Positions 11,560 to 22,875 of a stretch of DNA of 64,000 nucleotides are shown here, piece by piece (within the stretch, counting starts at the first letter, position 1; every line of letters starts with the position of its first letter). Location: NCBI GenBank assembly GCA_013368315.1, contig JAACJM010000017.1:1-64000 (forward strand), given 5' to 3'. The translations under genes and the position numbers were made by a program. The notes below the pieces were generated by a model, which had not been told where the DNA came from, ran no database searches, and was given only the letters and a program-made list of their open reading frames with translations. Origin of the DNA: Tetrapyrgos nigripes. Its lineage: Eukaryota; Basidiomycota; Agaricomycetes; Agaricales; Campanellaceae.

Positions 11560-13743
11560 ATGAGTAGCAGCGCAACAACGACTTCGCCTCTTGCTCTAGA
11601 CAACACAGTGTGTCTTGTTGTTCTACTCTGTGTTAATAGTCGTTTTGGCTGACAAGGGTTTAGCTAGGAGCCCTTTTAGTTGGTGTTCTGTGAGTAGTAT
11701 TCTTGCAATTGTCAAGGGTCTGTTCATGATATCTTATACGACTTTTAACAGGCTTGCGACCGCGTAAGTGACTGAAATCGTACCCGGCGGCATACTAATA
11801 CCATAGCAATCTCTGGGGCGTAGACTATGGGGTATTTCCACTTCGCAGACGTATGAGTACTACTCGGTGAGTAGCCTGAAGGCTCGTGTTAGTATACGTA
11901 TATTTACTCTACGCTCCTCCTTCATTCAGGTATATGCTCAAGAAGACCCAAAATGGATTCTCATAATGGTATGTGTATGAGGCATTATCCTACAACCTTC
12001 CCTATTCACGTATGTATTCGATAGGTCGCCACGGTATAGTACGTCACTTCAAGCGATTGTCTTCCTCATCCCTATCTGACTCGGAGATGCTCCCTCCAGC
12101 ATCGTCGATACCATTCACGAATTCATGCTCTGTCATCTCATATACCGCTACAGTGTGTCGGGGTTTGGAGATTATGTGTACATGGGGGAGGTTATCTGGT
12201 GCGTTAGCAGTGTGGTGGGCTTCGCTGTGATACTAATCAAGCTTGATAACTACAGGAGTATTCTGGTATGACTCTATTATATCATCGCGATTTCAAATGT
12301 TCACCTACAGACTTACCATCATCCTAACTTTAGGTCATGGTCTTATTATCGGTACGTCTTACCGCCCCTGAAAGCGTTCACGATGATAGCTAATTCTCGT
12401 GAATGGAATTTAGACGATTGTGGCGTTCATTGTGCAAACGTTTTTGATCTATAGGGTCTGGATTCGTGAGTTTTCCTCTTGCTTCAACGTTCTTCACCTC
12501 GATGCGATGTTATGCCACTTTACTCGCAGTGAGCAAGAAAAATGTCTTCGTCACCGGTTCGATTGTATGTTTTTCGCTTTTTCCACACTGAGCGTACCCT
12601 GAAATTGCTGTTCAGTTCCTCTTAGTCGTTGGGGAGGTTGTAGTCGGCATCGGTAAGTACATAGTACCGCAAGTACGTCTTTTATTCCTTATGCTGAAGC
12701 TTGATCAGTATACTTCGTCCAAGCGTAAGTCCAAATCTGTGATGTCTTTGACCGCACTAGTAATCACATCTGCTTCAATAATCAGCTGGTCTAAGAAGAG
12801 TTACGGGGAGATCTCTTCTGATCTTAATGTATGTGCATTTTCGATTACTCCTATACAATTCGAACGCTGGAACATCACAATCACAGGTCATGTCTCGTCT
12901 TATCAACGCGTTCGGAGCTGCAGGAGACGTTGCAATTACCGTAGCGTTGATTTGGTTGCTCAGGCAATCCAGGTCGGGTATTAGGAGGTGAGTATCTCGT
13001 GCGGCGGGGTGATTGTCGGTCCGGTTGCTTAGAAGAGCGCCAATAGGACGGACGCTATCGTCACCAAATTGATCACTTTCTGTCTCACTACGGGTCTGGC
13101 GACAAGGTATGAGCCCGGGACTTCGTAGCCTGGTAAGAGTCTGACCACAAGCGTTGATAGCGTTGACGCTATCCTCTCTTTGATCTCGGTGCGTTCAATG
13201 AATATTTTCGCTTCATTGGTCCTGACCACTGATACCTATCTCCAGATATCTGCATGGCCAAGCACATTCATTTATATCACTTTCTACATGGTCATCGCTC
13301 GCTGTAAGTTTGTTTCAGCCACTACTAGATCGAACTCGAAAGAACCGTCGCTCATCTTCAATCCTAGTGTACACCAACTCACTCATGGCAACGTAAGTCT
13401 TCTCATCTTACCCCGCAAATCTACGAATCGAATATCTGACATCGCACTCCGTCCTCCCGTCCGTACTACTTAGCCTCAACGCTCGCCAAAAGCTAAAAGC
13501 ATTCAATGCTGGCAACAGTGGATCCCATTCAATCGTTCGAGTCTATCGAGGACCTACTGGACCCCCGGACAATGCCAGAGAGCATCCCATTTCGATCAAG
13601 AGAGAAGTTGAAACGGAAATCCATCAGGATGGATACGGAGACGAGGACTTCGAAATGGATCCCAGAGTCAAGGTAAGTGACACTACTTAAAGAACACGAT
13701 CCATTGAATGACGCAGTATTTCGCTCAGGCTCGTGCCGTTTAG
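11560..13743 (+). CDS. DUF6534-type seven-helix membrane protein, 21 small exons
   Basis: I reconstructed 21 exons whose phases all agree (1008 nt, 335 residues plus TAG at 13741): 11560-11607, 11664-11689, 11752-11763, 11824-11866, 11930-11968, 12025-12038, 12100-12198, 12256-12265, 12334-12351, 12414-12465, 12530-12564, 12616-12652, 12709-12724, 12786-12828, 12887-12987, 13038-13106, 13152-13188, 13246-13303, 13368-13392, 13474-13672, 13717-13743. The product starts MSSSATTTSPLALDNTLGAL and shows hydrophobic helices such as LGALLVGVLLATALWG, VMVLLSTIVAFIVQTFLIYR, FLLVVGEVVVGI and AAGDVAITVALIWLLRQ, then LYTNSLMATLNARQKL and an acidic tail. This is the layout of the fungal DUF6534 family, whose function is unknown. 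The smallest exons are 10, 12, 14, 16 and 18 nt. Whole-gene start and family are confident; single junctions need cDNA. Confidence 0.85.
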
Positions 13744-13866
13744 TCTACGTTGTACTTAGAACATAACTTTTTGAGTCTTCAGAACTGTTTGTAGAGTATT
13801 AGCTTGTTCTCTACTATCTGCCCATGATCTATCATAGTGTAGGTAGATCTACGAAAACCGGTTATT

Positions 13867-13948
13867 GGCCGCGTAGCGTAATGGTTAACGCGCTAGTTTC
13901 CGGTTTACGTAAAGCTAGAGATTGTGAGTTCGAGTCTCACCGTGGTCG
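13867..13948 (+). tRNA. tRNA-Arg(CCG) with 9-nt intron
   Basis: Acceptor stem GGCCGCG/CGTGGTC with discriminator G, D-arm GCGT/ACGC, T-arm GTGAG-TTCGAGT-CTCAC. The anticodon stem CTAGT/GCTAG closes a loop TTCCGGA, giving anticodon CCG, interrupted after position 37 by TTTACGTAA, which is where fungal tRNA introns sit. A T-rich stretch follows (about 13970-14010), suitable for Pol III termination. The mature length is 73 nt. Confidence 0.9.
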
Positions 13949-14624
13949 ATCTATGTACTTTGTAGGTCATTGCTTTTACTTTTGCTTTTTCTTTCTGCTC
14001 TTCTTCCTTCCAGTTCAATGGTACATACTGGTCCATGTTTTGCTCCTTCGAACACCGGGTTCTCTGAAGTAAGAGTAAGTAATGACTTATTTAGCACTTA
14101 GCCGTAGTTATACGTTTATATCCAGGGAGTATTTCTGAGCGAACGAGCGAGCGAGGTCGAACTGAATACTTTTTAGGAGTCGCGCCACTGTAGAGTACAG
14201 GGCCGGCCATGCTTACGTACTTGATCCGTCGGTTGATTTGCAGGGTTTGATTCCTACCAGCTCCCTATCCTCCGCCATGCATTCCCTACAACAAGATTAA
14301 CAAGATTTGCAGGCTTTCCAGGGTTTCCAAATACCTCTTCTTCCTATTTTCTCACTAGCTTAAAGACCCCGAAAATTGACTGGCTTGTCATCAGAAAATT
14401 CTACCTTCGTGACGATGTCCAACATGTGAGCATACCCCGCGCTCTAGATCCCCGCCCCTTCTTTTCATTGACCCTTCGCTTCCATCAATAGGTGTTCTTA
14501 TACGGTATGCAGGACCACATGACAGTGGAAACCATTGAGGAACCGTATATATAGAGCGACGTCGACGCACGACTTCGAGCTCCTTTCCTTGGCACCGCTC
14601 CTACTCCGAGTCCTCGACTCAGTC
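13949..14624. promoter_or_regulatory. upstream region of the first GMC gene
   Basis: No gene is seen. TATATATA at 14546-14553 lies about 72 nt before the ATG at 14625 and is a plausible TATA element. A short GAGCGAACGAGCGAGCGAGG repeat lies near 14137. Confidence 0.4.
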
Positions 14625-17137
14625 ATGCCTAAATCCCTTTTGACATGTCTCCAACTCGGCCTGTGGCTGCTCCCTGCAACTAGAGCTGCCATCTTCAACT
14701 CTAAAACGGAGCTTCCTCAAAATGCAACGAACAAGTATGATTTTATCGTGGTTGGTGGTGCGTACTTACTATAACCTCTGCATCCGATACATATACTGAT
14801 GTGGAACATGGTTCGCGTGTATGGTTCGCGTGTATATCGTACAGGAGGAACCGCCGGCCTTGTCATAGCCAACCGACTCACCGAAAACTCCAATACCAGT
14901 GTATTGGTCATCGAAGCTGGAGGTTTTCATGAAAACCCTCAAGACATGAACATCACGATACCTTTTCTTACGACTCACGCGTCTCCTGGAGGTCCGTTTG
15001 ATTGGAATTACACGTGCGTCGCGTCACTCTTTTCGTCTTCAGTCTACTCAGTACTGTAATGATAATGGCACTTGACTGACCTTGACCGTACAGAACTACT
15101 CCCCAAACGGGTGTAAGTAACCAAACTATTGCCTACCCTAGGGGCTTCGTTCTGGGTGGAACAAGTAGTATCAGTGCGTGTCGTCCTGTCTTGACTCGCT
15201 TCCTCGCCGAAACTAACTCCGTGCTTGTTGTTTGTTGCACAGATTCCTTTGCTTACACTCGTGGAACCTCTGAAGATTACGACCGCATTGCAAACCTCAC
15301 TGGAGACTCTGGATGGTCATGGGATGCTCTACGGCCGTACATCCTCAAAGCGGAATTGTTGACTCCACCGGCGGTATGCTCACTTTTCTCTGCTACTCTT
15401 CCCTTTCTTTGGGGTGCTGATACTGTCTCTTACAGGATGGACACGACACCTCTAACCAACTCAACGTGTCCGTACATGGCTCCGTCAACACGTCTGCGCT
15501 CCTTGGCACCTCTGCTCCCGGGTTCTCTCAGAAGGACTTTGATAGTAGGGTCATTGGCACGACTACGCAGGAGGGTTTCCAAGAAGAGTTTCCGTTTAAT
15601 TTGGATATGAACGGTGGGACTAATTTGGGTATAGGTGGGTCAGCGAGTGTTTTGAGGTTTTTGGTCTGAGCCTTGGTCTCTCTGTCGACCTCTGGTCGTT
15701 TGTCTACCCTTGTACAATAGTTTCTGTGTCCTGTTTCTTTTACTGTCTTCCTGTTTCCTCTCTTCGGTTCTCTATTTTTTTTTGTCCTTTTTGTCAAATA
15801 CTGACATTATTTGCTTGCAGGTTGGCAAGTCTCTTCCATTTCCAACGGCACCAGGTCCAGCTCTGCCCGTAAATACCTTGCTCCCTTTGTGGACCAAAGA
15901 CCAAATCTCGACGTGTTGTTAAACACCAGGGTAGCCAGATTAGTCCCCGACACATCAAACGACGCTCAAAACCTATCCATACACACCGTCGAAATTGTCT
16001 CATCTCCCGACGACATCCCTCTTTCCCTTTCAGCCAACTCGGAAGTCGTTCTCTCCGCCGGAGCAATCGGTACACCGCAAATCCTCTTATTGACAGGCTA
16101 TGGAGATTCCTGCGCTAATCTCTCCATCCCAACTATATTGTCGAATCCCTCTGTCGGTCAAAACCTCTCCGACCATCCAGCAGTGTCGCAGATCTGGAGT
16201 GTCAACAGTACCGAGACTTGGGAAGCGTTCCAAGCTACGAGAAATGAGACTGCGTTTGCCGAGGTTCTCGAGCAATGGCAAAATAATCGGACTGGACCCT
16301 TGAGCGATGCGTTGTTCAATCAGCTTGGGTGGTTGAGAGTGAATGAGAGTGATCCTGATGTGACTGCGGCGTTGGAGGAATTTGGTGACCCATCGGCGGG
16401 AGTGAATACGGCGCATTTTGAGTTGTTGTTCTCGGTGTGTAGTACTCTTTGCGATGTTGTGTAAGCGATGACTGACACCGGGCTTGGTTATTATAGAACG
16501 GGTTCTTAGGCGATACACCCTCTGAAGGGAATTATATGACCATTTTAACGATTTTATCTACACCTTTCTCTCGTGAGTAATCTTGACCTCAAGACATCCT
16601 TCCCTGGTCCTCGCAAGTATTAACCCATATCACCCAGGCGGCTCTATAACCCTAACCTCATCCTCCATCTTCGACCCACCCCTCATCGACCCTGCCTTCC
16701 TCTCTCACCCCTTCGACTTCATCGCCATCCGCTCCGGTTTCCTCGCCGCTCGCCGTTTCGTCACTGCTCCAACCTGGGACAACTACATCATCTCCCAATT
16801 CGATAATATCAATGGTTCATCTATAGACGAAATCGATCAGTTTATTAGGAACACGACAAGGAGTGCGTATCATGTGGTGGGGACTGCTAGTATGAGTGCG
16901 AAGAATGCGGATTGGGGAGTTGTGGATCCGGATTTGAGGCTCAAGGGGGTGGAGGGAGTGAGGGTTGTTGATGCGAGTGTGTTGGTGAGTTTTTTGTTTT
17001 TTATTGCTTTTGAGTGTAGGTGTTGAGCTGACCTGTGTTGTCTGTAGCCTTATACGCCCTCTGGACATACAGAGGCCATCGTTTACATTCTGGCAGAGAG
17101 GGCCGCAGATTTGATCAAGGATACATGGGGACTTTGA
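14625..17137 (+). CDS. secreted GMC oxidoreductase (aryl-alcohol/glucose-oxidase type)
   Basis: A flavoenzyme that oxidises an alcohol or sugar using FAD. The ATG at 14625 is followed by a signal-peptide-like start (LLTCLQLGLWLLPATRA), then the FAD-binding motif VVGGGTAGLVIA split by an intron (14758-14844), and LVIEAGG. PRGFVLGGTSSI is the first GMC signature; GAIGTPQILLLTG near 16050 is the second (PROSITE-type). The C-terminal domain has the catalytic YHVVGTASM (His) and, after the last intron, PSGHTEAIVYILAERAADLI with the second His, so both catalytic His are kept. Many NxS/T sites fit a secreted glycoprotein. It ends at TGA 17137. About eight exons with short introns. AA3-family enzymes of this kind supply H2O2 or recycle quinones in wood and litter decay; the substrate cannot be read from sequence. 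Confidence 0.9.
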
Positions 17138-18165
17138 ATATGATTCATCGTTGAAACGTTGAAGTTATGCGGACACTTTTTGGACCCCTAATACCACGAG
17201 TAATGAGTACTGTGTAGTATGTAGTACGCCTGTGACCTTTGATGCTTGATACTTCAGCCTGCTTGAAATGTAACAACGAATCGCCGATACTGATATATTT
17301 CTTGTGGAGCCTGTTTCTAGTAATTACTAGCTCCGGTTGCTTACATATTGTTACAGTTCAATTTGCCATCAGAAGAGTTAAGAAAACCTGTCGACTTTGT
17401 TCCTGAAAGTATACTCCTCTTCATTAATTATATTGATATGTAGATGTGCCTTTGCTATACCGCGTTTGCAGAACTGGATCGTACCTTTTGACACGGAGCG
17501 CGACGCGTCCAAGACGCGTCAGTCGGGATTAGTCATGTTCGCGCTTGTCGGCGCGTCTTTCCGGGTACTAGTCTCGTTAACCAGACTGACGATATATACA
17601 TGTTCTACAAGGTTCTACACTACGTGTGTATATGTGTACTTTCCGGGGGTGGCGGCATCCAAATTTTTTACGTCGAGATGCCGCGATTCCAATTTCCCCT
17701 GCGTCATCAAACAAAACATTTTGCCCTCTGCTCCACAATAAGTTCCATAGACCCGGTATTGTCGTGTGACCTTGTTGGGTTGGCTCCAGGCTTGGACGCC
17801 AACATAGCTATCCTCAAGTCTGATGGATTCGTAGGTGAGTACTCACTCTTTCCATGAACAATCAGAATATTGAAGTTATCACTGGTCACGGTTTCACTGG
17901 TGCATGTCTGAGTTTCATTTTCCAAATACTCGCTCACATCACTTCGCCAAGTCTCAGCTTCAATCTGATGGACATATTCCACCACCTTTCCTTATGGCCA
18001 TAAGGAAAGTGGTGTTGGAATAAGCTGCAACCGACGGTGGTTGCCAACCGTGGAGATTCCCCTGTCCAGATCTCCCTTGTAATTTCAACTCCTCCTCTTA
18101 TAAAACCCGGTACCCTTGGATCCGTGTAAGATACCCCGCAACGTCTACATATTATTGATCATACC
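17138..18165. promoter_or_regulatory. intergenic region with perfect-centre palindrome and TATA box
   Basis: No gene is recognised. A near-perfect palindrome without loop lies at 17975-18022 (TTCCTTATGG/CCATAAGGAA at its centre). TATAAAA at 18099-18105, 60 nt before the next ATG, is a likely TATA box for the second GMC gene. The stretch 17480-17560 has a GACGCGTC-rich patch. Confidence 0.5.
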
Positions 18166-20379
18166 ATGTCTCCGACCGCCTTATACCCACCATTGCCCAA
18201 CCCTGCCGCAGCGACACATGGTCAAACCGTTACTGATCCCAATGCACCTTCTTCTCCTGGTGTCGCCAAAACTCAGTATCCGGCCAAGGCTCCAGGAGAA
18301 CGAGTGGACTTACCCACTCCCTCGCAACCTCGAGAAACGGAATTCGATTATCTCGTAGTTGGAGGAGGAACGAGTGGTTCGGTCATTGCTGCTCGACTGA
18401 GCGAGGATCCCAAGTACGTTCGTTGAACTTGTCCCTTGGTTTCGTCAATATCAATTTCATTATATTTAGTATCTCTGTTGCTGTGATCGAGGGAGGTCCC
18501 TCTGACGTCGGTTTAGATTCTGTTTTGAATCTGAAAAATTGGATCAATCTTCTGGGAGGAGAGTTGGATTATGATTATCCTACGGTCGAACAGCCCAGGT
18601 GAGTTACCTCATTTTCCATGAATACTTGCGGTAGACTAAGTGCCGAAATCTTCAATAGAGGTAACTCTCACATCCGTCATTCTCGGGCTCGCGTTCTGTA
18701 AGTGACATTATATCTGATTCTTGTGGTTTTACTCATCGGTGTGTTACTCTTGCAGCGGAGGGTGTGTTCCTATATCCCTCTCCTCATTACTCTCTAAAGC
18801 TGACCGTCACTCTTCACCAGTTGCTCGTCCCACAACACCCTTATCTCCTTCCGTCCTTTCCCACAGGACCTAGACTCTTGGGCTTCCATACACGGCGCTG
18901 GAAAGGGCTGGTCCTCACACACCATCCAACCCTACGGCTCACGGCTCCTCCTCCGTACAGCCCCGGTCCACCCAAAAGATCGTAACGCAACCGCCAAAGC
19001 CTGGGTCGAATCCTCCTCAAAAGCATTAGGTGTTCCCGTCATCCAAGATTTCAACGCTGCCATCGCTTATCACGGAGGTCTTCCCGATGGTGGAGTAGGC
19101 TTCTTCCCCGTATCGTACGATCCAAATGGGTTCGAGAGAAGTAGCGCGAGTGTTGCATATTTGCATCCTATTATGAAGAAAAGGGAGGAGAATTTAAAGT
19201 TTTTCTTTGAGACTTGGGCGTATGGGTTGGAGTTCAGTGATGAAGGAGGGGATGCTACGAAGGTTGTTGGCGTAAAAGTGAAGATTGGGAATGGTAGTAC
19301 GAGTGGTGGTGGAGAGGATAAGGTTTTGAGGGCGAGGAAGGAAGTGATTCTTTGCGCAGGGGCTTTCGATTCGCCAAAATTGCTGATGTTATCTGGCATA
19401 GGACCCAAGGCAGAGTTGGAGAAATTGGGTATCAAGAGCAGGGTAAATTTACCGGGTGTTGGAGAGAACATGGTGAGTGTACATGTCATGGATCTCTATC
19501 TTTGTTCGTTTCTCCGTTTTTTTTTTTGCTTCCCTTGAGGTTCTTAACTTGTGTCATGAATCGTGATTTGACACTAACGTACATTGACATTTCCAGCAAG
19601 ATCACCCTGAATCAATCATCATGTGGCGAGCCAAATCCTCACCAAAAGAAACTGTCATGACTTCCGACGCTGGCTTATTTGTCCGATTGGACAAATCTAG
19701 CGAAGATCCTCGTCCCAATCTCATGTACCATATCTATCAGATACCGTTTACTGATAATACGGAGAGATATGGGTACGAAAAACCTGAACATGCAGTGTGA
19801 GTGCTATACTTTCTTTTGCATATTTCGCACAGTTTTTTCTCGTCTGCTGGGTCATTCCATGATCGCTGACTCTGACTTTCCTTCTCTTATTACAGCTGTA
19901 TGACCCCCAACATCCCCCGCTCTCTCGCCCGAGGCAAAGTCTCCCTCGCTTCCTCAAATCCCTTCGACAAACCCCTCCTCGACTTCCGCTACTTCACCGA
20001 CCCATCTGGGTACGATTCCTCCATCCTCGTCCAGGGAATCAAACTCGCACGCCAAATCGCTCAGACACCACCTTTCTCAAACCACATTCTCGATGAAATC
20101 GCCCCTGGACCCAACGTTCGAACTGACGAACAACTAGACGAATATGCTAGGAAGGTACATCATACAGTCTATCATCCTTCTTGTACGACGAAAATTGGGG
20201 CGGATGATGATCCGATGGCGGTCTGTGATAAGAGATGTAGGGTTAGGGGGACGAAGGGGCTTAGGGTGGTAGATGCGGGAGTGTTCCCGACCTTGACGAC
20301 TGTTAATCCGATGATTACGATCTTGATGGTGGCGGAGAGGGCGAGTGATTTGATTAAGGAGGATTTGTATAAGGACTAG
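18166..20379 (+). CDS. GMC oxidoreductase without signal peptide (choline-dehydrogenase/alcohol-oxidase-like)
   Basis: The product begins MSPTALYPPLPN with a Pro-rich leader and no signal peptide, then the FAD motif YLVVGGGTSGSVIAARL and AVIEGGPSD. The first GMC signature RARVLGGCSSHN is assembled from three exons, the middle one only 6 nt (18756-18761, CGGAGG). The second signature is AFDSPKLLMLSGIG near 19363. The C-terminal active site has VHHTVYHPSCT (His) and TTVNPMITILMVAERASDLI, where Asn replaces the second His, a known alternative in this superfamily. Ends at 20379. About seven exons. It lies about 1 kb after the secreted GMC gene in the same direction but is only distantly similar, so not a recent duplicate. 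Probably intracellular; substrate unknown. Confidence 0.88.
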
Positions 20380-21090
20380 ATGTTTAAAAGACCGAGGAAG
20401 TCGGAAGTTGCGTAGTTAGAAGTCCTGTAACCAATTTTTTGTACACACCCCAAAATGCAATACATATGTATACCAGTCTGAACTAAAGACCTATATAGTC
20501 TTAATGATCGGCTTGAAACTGAACCATTTTCAGTGCTAACAGATTAGATTTACAACTCCTATAATGACACAAAACACGTAATGTAGTAGTGTCACGCAAC
20601 CAAATACCCTAGTCCACCCCAGCCCACCCCACCCGGAACTGCGACGAGTGGGCTAAGTCAACTTCTATCTTGAACTTAGCTACTTTCCCCTCCTCAAATT
20701 TCTCGAGTTTGCTATGATGACAAGTCATGCTCGCTTGTGCCATCGCCTCGAGCTTCCTCCATCGTCGTGATTATCGATACCACGTCGCAGACCTCATGAC
20801 CTGAGCCATGCATGCCTTGGCCTTAACCCCCCTCGCTTCCACTTGCTTCCGAACCCGCAGTCACTGAGCAGGGAAGGGGCCAGGGCTGCATAATCATTGG
20901 ACTCGGAGCGGATACGGCACATGCCATTGCCATTGGCACGACGCCAATAGCCGTCACTTCCGCATTTCGATGTTGATGACGACGTCGTATGAGTCCCGAA
21001 GCAGAATTAGAAGTAGGTGTGATTCCCCATCGATACATGGTCCTGGATCAACATACCGACCAGATCTCGAAAATTGGATTTCTGGAAAGT
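20380..21090. other. intergenic; nothing recognised
   Basis: The 3' flank of the second GMC gene. I see short AT-rich and C-rich patches and only short frames without known motifs. Confidence 0.4.
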
Positions 21091-21905
21091 TCATCGTGAA
21101 CAAGCTGCACTCGATATTTCTTCCGAGCCATATGTACGTGCTGGGAGAGAAGCCGGTGTTGCTGGAGACTCAGGCTGTTGCTCTATCAACTCGTCGCTGT
21201 TTGTAGGACTTCCCGACGGCGGTGATGTTGGAATGGGATTGCCATAGTAACCTCGAGACGAGAACACGATGAACGAAGGGTGATTTCCCAAGGATCTTGG
21301 AGGGAATTCGGTGACAATCGTTGTAGCTGTTGGGATAGACTGGGCGGAGAATGAAGGTATAAATGATTTAGCCATAGCCAGTGCATAGAGACAAAAAGAG
21401 AAAGAGATTGCACCGAATCCGGTATTCTATTCCAACTCTCCTGCACAGGTCCATCCATCCTTTGACTATTGACTGGTGACTGGTAACAGTGCAGACGGCC
21501 CAGTAAACGAATCAATATTTGGAGTGGTGACCGTGCTGCCCCGATTCAAGTCGCCTCCGGAGAAGTGGGATGGAGGATGCCGTGCTTCAACTGGTACTGC
21601 TTGATATGTCGGTCAAAAACTTGCTTGTGGTGAGCATATCGGCTATGCCAAGCTGCCCAAGTACGTGTAGCTCCCCATGGTGAGGCGCCGTCTTCCTGAA
21701 GAGTCAAAGAAGGAAAGATTAGAGTCTCAAATTTCGATGAAGAAAATCAACAGTCGTTGGAACGCTATACATCTTTGAAAGAGAGATAATGAAATGAATA
21801 CTCACGTTCTTCATGATGTTCTGATATTTCCAGGTACTTCCTTTCTTGACATCGTGAGTAGCGAGGTACTTGATGAGACGCTCGTCGTCAGTGTTGGTAT
21901 GCGGC
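21091..21905 (-). CDS. Rap1-Myb-like protein, partial or degenerate relative of the gene at 25.5 kb
   Basis: Exon 21806-21905 (minus) encodes PHTNTDDERLIKYLATHDVK and GSTWKYQNIMKN, with donor GTGAG and acceptor CAG. The next exon, from 21695 downward, encodes EDGASPWGATRTWAAWHSRY and HHKQVFDRHIKQYQ. Both match the Myb-like domain of the gene at 25521-27699, with the intron at the same place. Further down, a Ser/Pro-rich frame (RGYYGNPIPTSPPSGSP, to about 21091) recalls the low-complexity tail of that gene, but I could not join it to the second exon without a frame change or another intron. No upstream start exon was identified. Either a divergent paralogue or a decaying copy. Confidence 0.5.
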
Positions 21906-22875
21906 CTGTAATTTACATCTTTCGTCTTCTAAGTTCTCTGCCTTTCAATCTGAAATATTAAAAATGATATCGATGATGACGAAGGCCGCAAGACGTGCCC
22001 AGCTAGATATGTGCCGGCTAGGTTGAATTCGAAGGAGATACTGCAGTGTGCGCATACTACTCAGTTCCAATTGCAAAGAGATTGAGAGTAGGGATTCAAG
22101 TTCTCACCGGCCTTGTTCTGAACAGATAGTGTCTAGCAGAGTCAGAGCCACTGGTTTGAAAGAGAACGAATCACAGGAAGAAAGAGGTTGCGAAGGATGC
22201 TGGAGATTTCAACGAGAGGCGATACTGATGGTCTGAAGGAAACCCGAGAAGCCTGTAGAATCAGAATTGCTGAAAATAGACATGATTCACACGCTCTAAA
22301 TCCGAGGCGCGTGGGGATGGCCAGACCGTTCCGAAGTTCAGTTCTGATCAAGAGAGAAAGCAACTCTGCAACAGAGATGGAGAGGAGAATGACCTCTTCG
22401 CCGAAGTACGGATGCTTCAATACCCTTCAAATGCTAATGTTGCCCCTACAATCAACGGACACTGATCAGCTGCTAATCTACAAAACCCGAACGTTAATTT
22501 CTCACTCTAGGAATTTTCGCTGTACAAAGCTGGGAAAGAGCCAGACTACAAACAGACTTTTGATTGACCATGTACCACATCGTTCAGAAATTTGCACTAT
22601 GAGGCGTGAGACTCTGCCGTGATGGACTTTCCCATGATTCGCCCCCTATCCATTCTATGAGCCTTTTACAGGTGGGTCCAAGCTAGAATTTTGAAGCGCT
22701 CATTCAAAAATCCATGATAATAGGGCGGATCGATGGCACGACCCATCAGTGATGCAAGAAGACCACCTATTTGAAATGGAAGGCGTGTTGATATGGCTGA
22801 CGTGATGTAGCGAGACGACATATAAGAAAGCAGCAGCAGAGCGCATGTCGAGTGGTTCATTTCTCTCTACCCATC
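21906..22875. other. intergenic; nothing recognised
   Basis: Short overlapping frames on both strands without motifs. TATAAG at about 22821 may serve the aminotransferase gene starting at 22876. A missing first exon of the 21.1-21.9 kb gene could lie here. Confidence 0.35.

Noticed and set aside
4349..20379. Complete secondary-metabolite cluster
   Set aside because: No polyketide synthase, terpene cyclase or peptide synthetase motif is found in the window.
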